Shown here piece by piece: positions 36,443-47,113 of a stretch of 64,000 nucleotides of DNA (positions are counted from its first letter, which is position 1; the number at the start of each line of letters is the position of its first letter). The notes beneath the pieces were generated by a model. The model worked only from the letters and a program-made list of their open reading frames with translations. It did not search any database and was not told where the DNA came from. The stretch spans positions 879,195,220 through 879,259,219 of the forward strand of contig NC_081409.1 in NCBI RefSeq assembly GCF_030272615.1. The letters run 5' to 3'. The translations under genes were made by a program, and so were the position numbers. The stretch is from Cryptomeria japonica (taxonomy: Eukaryota; Streptophyta; Pinopsida; Cupressales; Cupressaceae).

Positions 36443-37687
36443 ATCCTCATTCTGATTATTCATGGTTAAATCTGAAAATTTTGCTTTCCTAATTATATTT
36501 CCATGTTTGATCTTTTGCAAATTTTAGAGGTTGATTGCATAAAAACCCTAAAATTTTCTTTTTAGTAATTAAACTTGTGGAATGTTTAATTGTTAATGCT
36601 TGTTTCGGATCTACCCTTCTATTGCAAATTGTCAATTCATATTTGTGCTTTAATTCTGAAAATTAAGTGGTTAAATGTCAAAACCCTAATTTTTAAGACC
36701 TTCTTGATTCAACCTTTGGCTGATAATTTCATTAATCGAAACACTTCCAAATCGGCTGTAACTTTGGATTCCGCAATAAAATCACAACATCTTTCATCCC
36801 TAAAAATTTGGAAAAAAGTTGCGAGGACCGTGTGCACCCCGAGCGCCATCGTCCCCGACATTTTTTCCAAAATTTCGGGAGCTAGATCTTACTGTATTTT
36901 TCTGCTAAAATCCAGAGTTTTGGCTGATTTTATCAATTTTAACACTTTCAAAATTAAAGTCAAATTTGGTCTAGCGATTGCTTGGATTGAGGCTTCTAAT
37001 CATTCAAAAATTGTTGAAATTAAAATTCATATCAAAATTGTGTTTCTTACAGTCCTAAATCTGAAAAGTGTGTTGGCATTCATTCAAAATTTCAGTACTT
37101 TATTCAAATTTTTGCAGTTTGTGACTTTTGAAATTAAGTGTTTAATTGCAATAACCTTGATTTCCACTTTCAAATTCGAATTTTGCATGAAATCGAGTCA
37201 ACTTTTAAATTTCAAAGCCTGCATTGCTTTCAGCATTCCCTCTAAAATCATAAAATTCAAAATTTCAGTTTCCCTCTCTTTTTCAAAATTCAAATTTTAC
37301 ATTTTTCAACAATCTTGATATTTTGAGATTGCAACTTTAATTTGGCCTATCTACAGATCATAAAATCACTCAATTTTTTCAGATTAGCTTTAAAATCATC
37401 ATAACTTTCATCCCTGAAAATTTTGAAAAAAGTTGCGAGGACCGTGTGCACTCCATTCGCCATGGTCCCGGACATTTTTTCCGAAATTTTGGGAGATTCT
37501 CCTGATTGCATTTAACAGCTTAAATCTAGGAGATTGGCTGATTTTATTGAAATTTGTTACCTCTACAAATTCAAAATCTTCTCTCTCTCTTTAGTGCAGG
37601 AGTTTTACAACAATAAGCCCTACTTACACTATTCCCGTTAGACAAAGCCTTAGAATTAAGTCTTTCCAAGGTGTAATTACTGAGGAG
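36443..37687 (+). other. Leader of element B with two copies of the GGACCGTGTGCAC motif
   Basis: AT-rich leader. Two copies of a motif of about 60 bp (36822-36882 and 37434-37495), preceded by CATCCCT(A/G)AAAATTT, match the one in the LTRs. A 242-codon ORF (36590-37318) overlaps one copy; its Phe/Ile/Lys-rich composition looks like AT-rich non-coding DNA, so I do not call it a gene. Confidence 0.6.
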
Positions 37688-39601
37688 ATGGAACCTAATT
37701 TGAATGGCCTATTTAACGAGGACATGGGTAATTCCTCTAATCCTCTTAATGATGAAGAAGCTCTCCATGAGGTTTCTGTAGAACAACTTTCAAAATTGGA
37801 TAACCAATTTGATGATTTTCGACAATGGATGTCTCAAGAATACCCCGATAGTCAAGCTCTTTCATTAATTGAGGGTTTAAAATGTATGGTTCAAAGTGAT
37901 AAGAATGGAATTGATATTTTGCATGGTATTGCACACATTGTGGATTCGAATGTGATGCCTATGAAGAGTTGTGCTGAAAATTTAGGTTATACACAACCTC
38001 CTACTCAAGTTAATCATTCTATTCCTTTGACAACTCCTATTGCTAGTATACCTACTTTTACATCAAACATAATGACTACTTCAATACAAGACATTCCTCC
38101 TATGATCACTAGTCATGGGGGCGATCCCTCTTCTTCAATCAACCCTCTTCCTTCATTCAATCCGACTTCTTCATTCATTCCTTCAATGAGTGTTCTTATT
38201 ATATCTCCACAAATAAACATGACGCAAGGGGGCAATTCATTTAACCATTCCATTCCTCCTTGTAGTGTTCCTCCTTTCCAATCATCTCCTATGACTAACT
38301 ATCATAGTGTCCCACCACCTTACTCTCTACCTTCTTTCAATAACATAATACCTCCATCACAATCTAACACATCTAATATGAACTCTTCGACTGAAGCAAT
38401 CATTAACAAACTTGTACAAACTGTCTCTTCTTTGCAGCAACAAATTGCCTCTATGAATCAATCTAAGTTTAGTGTGCCCACATTTGATGTTGCGAGCCCA
38501 CTTTCTCTTGACATTGTTCGAGCTATCCCCCCTAAACATGTTGAAATTCCGCATTTGGAGCTTTATAATGGTAAGGGTGATCCTCTAACACATGTTAAGA
38601 CCTTTCAAACAATATGTACTAATTTTGCTTATGACCAAAGGTTGCTTGCAAAACTGTTTACTAGAACATTAAGAGATAAAGCCCTACAATGGTATTGCTC
38701 GTTGCCTTCCTATTCTATTACTTCTTTCGAACAACTTTCAAATGCTTTTATTCAACAATTTCAAAACAATATAAGTCCTAAAGTTACTTTGATTGATTTA
38801 ATGCATTGTAAACAAGGTGTTAAAGAAAAAGTGACTGATTTCATTGGTAGATATAAGCATTTGTATGCTCAAATTTCTTTTCCAGTGCCTGACAATGATA
38901 TTCAAAGAATCTTTATTTCTAATTTGCAAAAAGACATTAGAGAAAAACTTATGTTTTCTGAGTTTACTTCTTTCCAACAGTTGTGCGCAACTCTTCACAA
39001 TTATCAACTGACTATGAGTCAAATGGAACAAGCAAATCCTATGGCTCCGAGTGATAAGGGTGATAGTAGTCAACAACCATTTGGGAAGTTTAAACCAAAT
39101 AGAGAGTCCATTAAATTCAATGAAAACATCATCAACAACAATGTGAATGCAGCATCAGGTGTGCCTCCTATTTCTAAGTTTTTCAAGAAAGAAAGAAAGT
39201 TCACTCCTTTGAATGAATCATTGCATAGTATTATGAATAAGTTATTGGAACAAAATGTGCTTACTCTTCCTCCTATAAGGCAAATAGATCCTGCAAAGAT
39301 TAATTCACCCTATTTTGATAACAAATCTTTTTGTCAATTTCATCGTCATCCTGGGCATGATACTGAAAAATGTTTTGCTTTGAAGGGTAAAATTCAAGAT
39401 TTGATTGATAATAATACTATCTTTGTTTCTGGTGTGAATGATAAAGGCAACACATCTGTAGCTCTTCCTAACCAAAATCTTAAGATTTTTACTGATCCAT
39501 TGCCTTCTCATACCTCTAATGCGATTGATACTACTGATTCCTCTGTCTCACCTGATGACCTTGTGTCCATGACTCCGAATGTGATTAACTTTGTAGAGTA
39601 G
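37688..39601 (+). CDS. Element B gag (capsid and nucleocapsid), 637 codons open
   Basis: The only long intact retroelement frame in the window apart from C's pol. The N-terminal 280 residues are Ser/Pro/Asn-rich. The capsid-type domain starts near residue 290 with LELYNGKGDPLTHVKTFQT and includes FTRTLRDKALQWYCSLPS and QRIFISNLQKDIREKL. The zinc knuckle CQFHRHPGHDTEKC (C-x2-H-x4-H-x4-C) is near residue 550. The ATG at 37688 follows AGGAG-rich leader sequence and is the first in frame. It ends at a TAG (39599) that reads VE-stop-QK, so probably a former CAG; the frame continues into the protease. It would build particles, and could package RNAs carrying B-type signals, including those of C. 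Confidence 0.9.
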   Translation: MEPNLNGLFNEDMGNSSNPLNDEEALHEVSVEQLSKLDNQFDDFRQWMSQEYPDSQALSLIEGLKCMVQSDKNGIDILHGIAHIVDSNVMPMKSCAENLGYTQPPTQVNHSIPLTTPIASIPTFTSNIMTTSIQDIPPMITSHGGDPSSSINPLPSFNPTSSFIPSMSVLIISPQINMTQGGNSFNHSIPPCSVPPFQSSPMTNYHSVPPPYSLPSFNNIIPPSQSNTSNMNSSTEAIINKLVQTVSSLQQQIASMNQSKFSVPTFDVASPLSLDIVRAIPPKHVEIPHLELYNGKGDPLTHVKTFQTICTNFAYDQRLLAKLFTRTLRDKALQWYCSLPSYSITSFEQLSNAFIQQFQNNISPKVTLIDLMHCKQGVKEKVTDFIGRYKHLYAQISFPVPDNDIQRIFISNLQKDIREKLMFSEFTSFQQLCATLHNYQLTMSQMEQANPMAPSDKGDSSQQPFGKFKPNRESIKFNENIINNNVNAASGVPPISKFFKKERKFTPLNESLHSIMNKLLEQNVLTLPPIRQIDPAKINSPYFDNKSFCQFHRHPGHDTEKCFALKGKIQDLIDNNTIFVSGVNDKGNTSVALPNQNLKIFTDPLPSHTSNAIDTTDSSVSPDDLVSMTPNVINFVE

Positions 39602-40891
39602 CAGAAAATCCCTAAAGAACTTTCCATCACCTTTGATTCTAGTGAAACTATCAGAGCACCTGATGGTCCTTTATATATAGTTGCAAAAGTCAAGAATACA
39701 CCTTGCCATGGAGTGCTTATTGATCCTTCTTGTACGGTTAATATCATTACTGAAGAATTTCTTTTTACTTTGCAATTAAATCAAGTGATCTATGATGAAA
39801 CAAATGTGGTTGTGAAACTATTTGATGCATTTTCTTCTCCTGCAATTGGTTCTATTACATTACCTATTGAGGTCCATAACAAATCCCTTGATGTGGACTT
39901 TGCTATTATTCCATCATCCGAACAATTTCATGTGAAGCTAGGCTATCCTTGGCTATCTTCCATGAAAGCTATTGCTTCTCCTATTCATAAGTGTTTGAAA
40001 TTTCCCCATAATGGTGAAGTTGTTACTGTCAATCATAGTCTCTTTAAACCAGCTGAAAGAACTTCTAGCGTTCCTATTGATTACTTTTGGCCTAAACAAA
40101 TCCAATCTCTTCCTTCGAGAAGTGATCATCTTTTCAAATCTTATCAAAAGTGGAAGAAAGATATGATCCTATCTCTAAGTGAACCTAGAACACCCAAACT
40201 TGACATTCCTATCATTCTTGAGAAGGAAGTTCTTCCTTTGAAAGATAAAACTAATGTCTTTCCTCAAGAAGATTCCCAACCTATCCCTATGAATGTGACT
40301 ATGCCTATATCTAATAAACTTCCTAAAAGTAGACCTATCCCTCCTCGTCATGATGGGCTTGGTCTCCTTCCTAAACCAAATATTCCTCCCTTATATGGAA
40401 CAGTTCCTCCTCCTTCCTCTTATGGAGAGAAGAGACCTTCCTCTTCTCCTATTGTTCAACCTAAGATACCACAACCTAAATACCCAAGTGATAAGGATGA
40501 GAACATTCCTCCTCCTCAATCTTCTCAACTCCCTACTAAGACTAGATGAAATTGTTCTGCATGTGAACGCCGACGAAAGTGTCATCTTAGAGCTCAGGCA
40601 GCTACTTCTCAAACTTTGCAATCCCCCAAAACACCTTCAGTCAGTATTATCCCATTTTCTCCTGAGCCAACGATTGAGCCAAAATCTCCTAAACATAAGA
40701 TGCATGATGGTCTTGATCCTGTGCGAGTTAAAGATCCCATTCTTATAAATCTTGATGATGATATAGATGAAAATGTTATTCAAGATGAAAATGTTATTCA
40801 AGATGAAAATGTTATTCATGATGAAAATGTTACTCCTGTTCATTCTGATAGTGAATATGAATATGTTGATGTTGATAACCATTTATCTAAC
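39602..40891 (+). pseudogene. Element B protease-like domain and polyprotein tail, first part
   Basis: Same frame as gag. The protease fold is recognisable from GVLIDPSCTVNIITEEF (39713) to LGYPWLSSMKAIASPIHKCL (39940-40000), but the catalytic Asp-Ser/Thr/Asn-Gly triad reads Asp-Pro-Ser, so activity is doubtful. A Pro/Ser-rich tail follows, with TGA at 40547, then CSACERRRKCHLRAQ and an acidic repeat DENVIQDENVIQDENVIH. The frame is cut by C at 40891 and resumes at 53455. No RT motif occurs in either part. Confidence 0.85.
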
Positions 40892-42566
40892 TGTGTGGGG
40901 GAAAAAGTGAGACTAGGTTATCAGGCCCTAATCCTACCTTTTGTCACACATTACGAAATATGAAAGAGCCTAGAGGTATCACACAATTGGCTACTTCTTT
41001 TTGTGAAAGAGAGAGCCACGGGCTACCTATTAGGATTTCTATTCCTTTGTTGTAATTGAAAGGTAAGATTATGCAAGTTCAATTCCTAACCCTAAAATGC
41101 AAGTATGAGCTAACAACAAGATTGCAGAATTGAACTTAAACAATGGAAAGCTGTAAAAACAAGGATAAGACAAGAATGCAAATGCATACCCAGAGTCAAA
41201 ATCTGAGTGGAAATGTTCGGGACGGGGGTGCAGGCGCCACTGTCCTGATTCTGCACCTGAAACTGTTGTTTTGCACTCTGGAAACTTTCTGAAATACTGT
41301 CTGTCAGGAGGACCAGGGCGCCCAGCGCCTCTGTCCCAGGGACCAGGGCGCCCAGCGCCTCTGTCCCAGGGACCAGGGCGCCTAGCGCCCCTGTCCTGGC
41401 AGGACCAGGGCACCCCACGCCCCTGTCCTAGTATTCTGCTCTGCAATTTGATGTGGGGTGTTGTCTCGACCTACTTCTTCCGGATCTGCAACCTGCGGCG
41501 TCCTCTGAGTCTCGAAACCTGCACGTATATCTGAAAAGGGTGTTTGGGTGGCTATATAGGGTTTTGCCTTAGTCAAACCCCCGCTTCGGTGATTTCCACC
41601 TCCACGAATAGCCAAGTTGTATTGTAAAAGTAATGTGTGTGCAGACCTTGTGTGTGTGCAAGATCTAAAATGCAAGTAAGCAAACTAGAGCAACCTAGAA
41701 AGTAAACCCTAATTGCTTGTTAATGATAATGTGAATGCTCTAAATCAAGATGCAAAGTGATCTAAAGCATGAATAAATGAGATATTGAAGCTTATGCAAA
41801 GACATGAAAACAACATGAAATCATACCCAACCCTCAAGGGAGGAGTACAAGCCAATCTTCAGTCGGTAATCTCCTATTGTTCTTCAATGTCTTCCAAGCC
41901 CTAAATGGATGAATGGATTTGATAAATGCTTGATAGAGGGATGTTGAAAGTTGTTGAAGTCTTCAAAGTTCTGCTCTTTCACTACATATGAGGTTCCTGA
42001 AAACAAAATTCGGATCCCTTCAAATGAAGAAAGAGAGCTCTTATGTATGAAACCCTAGGTTGTAATTTCATCTTTTGGCCGACCTAGAGATTGAATATCC
42101 CGCCAATTTCTTGGGGTTAAGCTTTATTTTATGATTGGATCGTGCTCCTAAAATTTCAAGAAAAATGTCCGAGACCGTGTGCACTCCGGGCGCCACGGTC
42201 CCGACAACTTTTCACCAAATTTTCAGGGTCGTCAGATATGATGATTTTAGAGAGAATCTCGAAGTTACAGGTGATTTCGAGATGTTTTGACCCCGAAATC
42301 AAGCCCCCAAGCTCAGAATAGGGCCTAATTAGGGTTTTTGATTAAGTAGTGTATTGGAAGAATAAAATGAAAAGGGCACGCTTTAATGAAAGGGCCCGAC
42401 TTTATGATGTGGAAAATGATGAAATAGAACCTTTAGACCTAATTAATTTGATTAATTAAGTGCTAAAGGGGAAATACAATGCAAAATGCAACTGCGCCAA
42501 GGCGGGTGCTAAACTAGGTGTTAAATTGTACAGCTTTAGCAAGTGCGTACAATTTATGACATTACA
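40892..42566 (-). repeat. 3' LTR of element C
   Basis: Starts TGTGTGGGGGAAAAAG on plus and ends ATGACATTACA. Length 1,675 bp against 1,645 bp for the other copy. A minisatellite of about 30 bp (GACCAGGGCGCCCAGCGCCT) occurs four times here (41311-41431) and three times in the 5' LTR, which accounts for the difference. A GAGACCGTGTGCACTCC motif lies at 42169-42229. Confidence 0.95.
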
Positions 42567-42582
42567 TTTAGCCCCCACTTTA
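42567..42582 (-). promoter_or_regulatory. Polypurine tract of element C
   Basis: The minus strand reads TAAAGTGGGGGCTAAA and then the LTR start TGTAATGTCA. Element B has CTAAAGTGGGGGCTAAATGTA at 54373-54393, which matches this PPT and the first bases of the LTR. Confidence 0.9.
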
Positions 42583-43146
42583 GTGGTCATATGAGTACTA
42601 CATGCATATGCAAGCTAAAGTACAGAAAGTAAACATCATTTGAAAAAGGATATATCCATAAGTTGTCGGACGAAGCCCCCAGCGGTATCTGCAATACACA
42701 GTTAGGAACCGAACCCTACAAAACACACGTTAGATCACAAAATCACCTAATGCTTACTAAGGAAGGTGATGAAATTTGCGAGTAGCTATATGCCCCCCCT
42801 GTTTCGACTTGCTTATTAGGGAGGTGAAACAGGGTTGCATATTTACTTACGATAAATTGTGTAAGAGAGTATTGATGAGGGATGTTCACTAAAAAGGCTT
42901 CATCATAGCACTTTTTGGAACATCTCGAGAGTAGGGGAATGAAAATATGATTCCTATGCAACAAACGGTTCGAAAATTGTATCTCCCAAACTCAAGTTAT
43001 GACGAAATGAGTGAAAGAGGAAAATTAGGGTTTTGAAAGTAAATGTAAAGGAATGAACGTATATACCTTGAAAGAGACATTTGCATTTGTCACTTTGTTG
43101 ATTCTGAGTATTGTTCATTGCAGCGGAGCCCACATAGCCATCATCA
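42583..43146 (+). other. Upstream region of the C PMD gene
   Basis: About 560 bp between C's polypurine tract and the PMD start codon. It has no ORF of note and would contain the PMD promoter. I cannot point to a firm TATA box. Confidence 0.4.
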
Positions 43147-45628
43147 TGCCTTCACGACGATCGGAGCATCCCACGAGGATTGAGATCATGCGACAGGCCG
43201 TGATTGACGACGAGCCACTGGACGAGGTGAGTTGACTGAATGTTGACTTTTGATTTTCTGCATTTGACTTTTTGTGATCATTTGCGGGCCCTAGAACCCG
43301 ACCGTGGGTCCCACACAGGGCACCATGGTCCCCTCAGGGCGCCATGGTCCCTTCAGGGTTCCATGGTCCCTGACAGGGCGCCATGGTCCCTTCAGGGCGC
43401 CATGGTCCCTGACAAGGCACCATGGCCCCAATCAGGACTTGGCGAGAGATGCCAGGGTTAGCATACGATGTTCGACAGTTTTGCATGAATGATTTTTGAT
43501 GATTGAGTACTGATTATAGTTATGTTTTTGTGATGTAGGGTCTCCCGTATATGAGAGAGCACACGGCAGGACAGATTCTTCACAGTTTGCGAGATCAGAT
43601 TCCCCGACTCACTCAGGCAGAGAGAGACACATTGTTGATAGTAGGTTTGTGGTCTATGATTCTTATGTCGGCCATCCGATTTCATCCCACGATGCTGATG
43701 GCATTCATGGAACGGTGGGATCCTGACACATGCACGTTCCAGCTTCCAGTAGGGGAGATGACGGTGACACTTGAGGATGTGTACCGCATTCTTCGCCTAC
43801 TGATCAGAGGAGCTACCATGACATATGCGACCGATCAGTTAGTAGAGGATCATTAGAGGGAGCAGGTATATTGCATAGGAAGAGTCATGTCAAGCAAGAC
43901 GAGAGGTTGTATCATCGTCAGCTGGCTCTTACATCCTATAGGAGAGGTGCCCCTCATGAGACGTCTTATGATAGCCATCATTGCACTAGTTGTCTGCCCT
44001 AATGGGCGAGGTACACACATGCATGCAGGTCTCACGTGGTGCATTAGGGCTATGGAGAGACACAGGAGAGTATATGCCTGGGGTCAGAGTATGCTTGCAC
44101 ATCTCGATCATGACCTCGAGGAGCATGTTTTCGGACAGGGTTGCAACTTGATGACATGCACACTTCTGCAGGTGTGGATATTTGAGCACTTTACATGCAC
44201 CAGGCTTGTCGGCTATCTGATGAGTACGGCTAGCGAGCGACCTAGGGTATTTTCTTATCCACTTACCAGCGAGTGGAGATTTGGAGATCTATTGTATTGG
44301 AGAGTGATAGTTGACAGATTGACAGCCGAGGTGACCGTGTGGAAACCATATCTGCGGATGCACAGATGGGATAGGATGGAGAGATAGTTAGCATGCCTAC
44401 AGAGGAACCCTCTACTAAGAGGATGATATACACACATCATAGTCCCATTCTACTTCGACCAAGTACGGAGGTAGTTCGGGCTAGAGTAGTGTGTCCTAGC
44501 CGATGTGCCCATCTACACTCGACACTCACGAGTCCTTCCCAGACCCAGAGCAGTAGCGAGACCGATGATAGACGATATCGAGATCACAGATATAGAGGGG
44601 TCCGATTAGGATGTGGTCACTGATTATGCTGCAGACCCCGGGGCATAGTGCAGGTATCATTCCTGGTTTGTGAGATCATACCCAGGGCCTATCTTTCCAC
44701 CAGATCATCCGACAGGCCATCCAGGTCCATGGAGGCATGGAGACCAAGATGAGGATCAGGGATCCAGGTCAGAGGAGCCAGAGGAGGGAGAGGGTCATGA
44801 GGAGGCAGGAGGTCCTGGTCCACCTATAGGAGATCAGCCTAGTGCTGAGGAGGAGGAGGATGAGGATGAGAGAGATGATGACGAGGAGAACGAGGATGCA
44901 GATGAGGATGAGGATGATGAGGAGGAGGAGGATAGAGATGATGAGGAGGAGTCAAATGCAGCTCCTCACCATTCAGGGGATGATACCGTAGCCTTAGATC
45001 CTCCCGTTATTCCCCAAAAGGGGGAACACGAGGCGCTACGAAGACCTGCACCTATCACACACAGATCGCTCGAGCGTGGGGAGCCTAGTAGTTCCCAGTC
45101 ACAGATGCTACCATATCACGATCCCTACTGGCGTGAGGGAGATCCAGGTATAGTAGGTTTATATTGATTGATTGATGTTTTGATGATATAAAATGGTACT
45201 AACACAAAATCTGTTCTACTGCTACAGCTAATGTGCAGGAGTGGCGCTCCTTGATCCAGCAAGCAGTGACAGATATCTCTATGACAGTGCAGATCCCTAG
45301 TTCCTCACAGGTTGCTTATAGACCTCAAGGGAATGTGGGTCGGCATGATGATTTGTTTTCCCCATTTCGAGTATAGGTAGAGATATGGAGGGAGAGAGAG
45401 CGGACCCTATCAGAGGACCTTCAGCGAGCACAGCGTGATCTAGTAGCAGCTCAGGCCAAGGCTACCTCGTATCGCGCTATCCTTATGGATAGGGATCGTA
45501 GGAGTTCCTCTCAGAGCCATTCACGATCTATATCACGGTATACCCCCATGGGTCCACCTGCACAGCCGGATCAGGAGGGAGCATCTAGTTGTCACTCTCC
45601 AGCCACCAGCCCTAGGGATAGGAGATGA
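43147..45628 (+). pseudogene. Plant mobile domain (PMD) gene inside element C, antisense to pol, three exons
   Basis: Exon 1 (43147-43226) begins MPSRRSEHPTRIEIMRQAV. Intron 1 (43227-43538) has donor GAG/GTGAGT and acceptor TGATGTAG/GG. Exon 2 (43539-45147) carries the PMD: QAERDTLLIVGLWSM, MERWDPDTCTFQLPVGEMT, LEDVYRILRLLIRGA, TCTLLQVWIFEHF and KPYLRMHRWDRMER, then a long Asp/Glu-rich stretch (44740-44960). Intron 2 (45148-45227; CAG/GTATAG to CTACAG/CT) joins in frame to exon 3 (45228-45628), a likely coiled coil (VEIWRERERTLSEDLQRAQR) ending at TGA 45626. Eight in-frame stops (TAG at 43854, 44385, 44472, 44487, 44607, 44646, 45374; TGA at 44424) and no frameshift suggest decay by C-to-T changes. 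Host PMD proteins take part in nuclear silencing; the role inside a retroelement is unknown. Confidence 0.88.
43316..43430. repeat. GC-rich minisatellite inside PMD intron 1
   Basis: Six units of about 19-20 bp, CAGGGCGCCATGGTCCCTT type, within an otherwise ordinary intron. GGCGCC and CCATGG are self-complementary. The wording resembles the minisatellites in the B and C LTRs. Confidence 0.85.
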
Positions 45629-46225
45629 TCTTATGATGTAGGGTAGGTCACATTTTGGATGTGTAGTGACCTACCTTTGTATATTGATCCACATATATAT
45701 ATATATACATGCTTCTTTGTTTCAAACGTGTTATCTTTAATGCCTAAACAATGTGTATTGTGATTAAAGTTAATACATTTGGTAGATGTACATGTATGTT
45801 CTGAATTTAATTTCCATGTGATTGATTTCTCAATGCTCCTTGATTAAATTGATACATGTGTGACTTAATTAAAATATTTAATCAAGTACTACATTGATGA
45901 TAAGGAAGAAAGTATGTATTAAGCCTACGAATCATATAACCAATGTGATTTAATTTGAATTTAAACACAACATGACATGATTCAACTTAACACATAAAAA
46001 CATTGTATAATATGTCAACATAATGAAAATGTAAATCTTTTTCAATTTACATAAATGAATTCAAGACAAACCATAAAGTAAAGAAACATGCTTGTCAGGA
46101 ACGAAGCAATATAGATTAAACAAAACATCATTTAATTCTATTTGCTCTAATCAAAGATATGTTAACATATTATCCAATTTTGAAGAAGTGAGGAAGGAAA
46201 TAGATAAATGATAGGGAATGAGAAA
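45629..46225. other. Gap between convergent PMD and pol ends in C
   Basis: AT-rich, no gene. A TA microsatellite lies at about 45691-45707. It separates the 3' ends of the two opposing coding units and should hold the PMD polyadenylation signal. Confidence 0.5.
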
Positions 46226-47113
46226 TTAAGCATAGTATCTTCACAAGTGCATAGCATTTACAGGGTCTTTAAGAGGCGTACCGTCTACATCCGCTATTTT
46301 GTAAGCACCTGATCAATAATCTTCAATAACGATATACGGTCCAAGCCAATTAGGACTGAATTTTCCCTTTTCTTTAGGTAAGGCATTCACATTGCGCTGA
46401 TTCTCATAGAGCACTAAGTCACCCACTGAGAAGGAACGTTGAATAACCTTATCATTATAGTTTCGTTGTAGAGTTTTGTGATATGCTTGAATATGCTCAA
46501 GAGCATTTATACGCTGTTCATCAAGCATCTCAAGTTGTTGAAGTCTTTGTTCTCTATAGGAGTCATCATCTATTATACTTTTGAGAGAAACTCTAAGTGA
46601 TGGAATCTCTAATTCTAAAGGCATGATAGCATCAGCACCATAAACAAGATTATAAGGAGTAGTTCCCATGGCAATTCGTACACTTGTTCGGTAGGCCCAA
46701 AGAGCATAGATTAGCTGAGTACTCCAATCCTTACCATGCTTATTCATGGTTTTGCGAAGAATTTGTTCGATTATTTTATTGGATGATTCGGCTTGACCAT
46801 TTGATTGAGGATAGTATGGTGTAGAAAATCGATGTTTGATGTGATATTTCTCGAGGAATTGCTTCACGTCTTTATTCTTAAATGATGTCCCATTATTAGA
46901 GATTATAGTGGAAGGTATCCCAAATCGAGAAATAATGTTTTCTAGAAGAAATCGACAAATCACTTCAGCTGTAGTGGAGCGAAGAGGAACAGCTTCTACC
47001 CACTTTGTAAAGTAATCTGTTGCGGTTATAATGAAAACATGTCCTTGAGATGAAGGAGGAGAGATTTTACCAATGAGATCCAACCCCCATGCAGAGAAAG
47101 GCCAAGAAGCTAC
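46226..47113 (-). pseudogene. Element C integrase core and C-terminal domain
   Basis: Minus strand: WGLDLIGKISPPS (first catalytic Asp), TATDYFTKWVEAVPL, then STIISNNGTSFKNKD, where the second catalytic Asp expected in the DNG position is Asn. FSTPYYPQSNGQAESSNK (Glu) and the C-terminal NWLGPYIVIEDY follow, ending near HL-stop-RYYA at 46226. A stop near 47111 divides it from the upstream part, and a TGA near 46311 cuts the tail. No chromodomain. Strand transfer would be lost if the Asn is real, since the DDE triad needs that residue. Confidence 0.9.

Noticed and set aside
36590-37318. 242-codon ORF in the B leader
   Set aside because: Phe/Ile/Lys/Leu-rich composition as expected from AT-rich DNA; it contains one of the repeated non-coding motifs and matches no family.
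41069-41675. Several overlapping Pro/Gly/Ala-rich ORFs on both strands (also at 35157-35663, 52023-52459 and 54469-54927)
   Set aside because: They come from translating the GC-rich minisatellites inside LTRs in several frames and have no independent coding evidence.
43316-43430. CRISPR-like array
   Set aside because: Units are directly adjacent with no unique spacers, and the context is an intron in a plant retroelement; it is a minisatellite.
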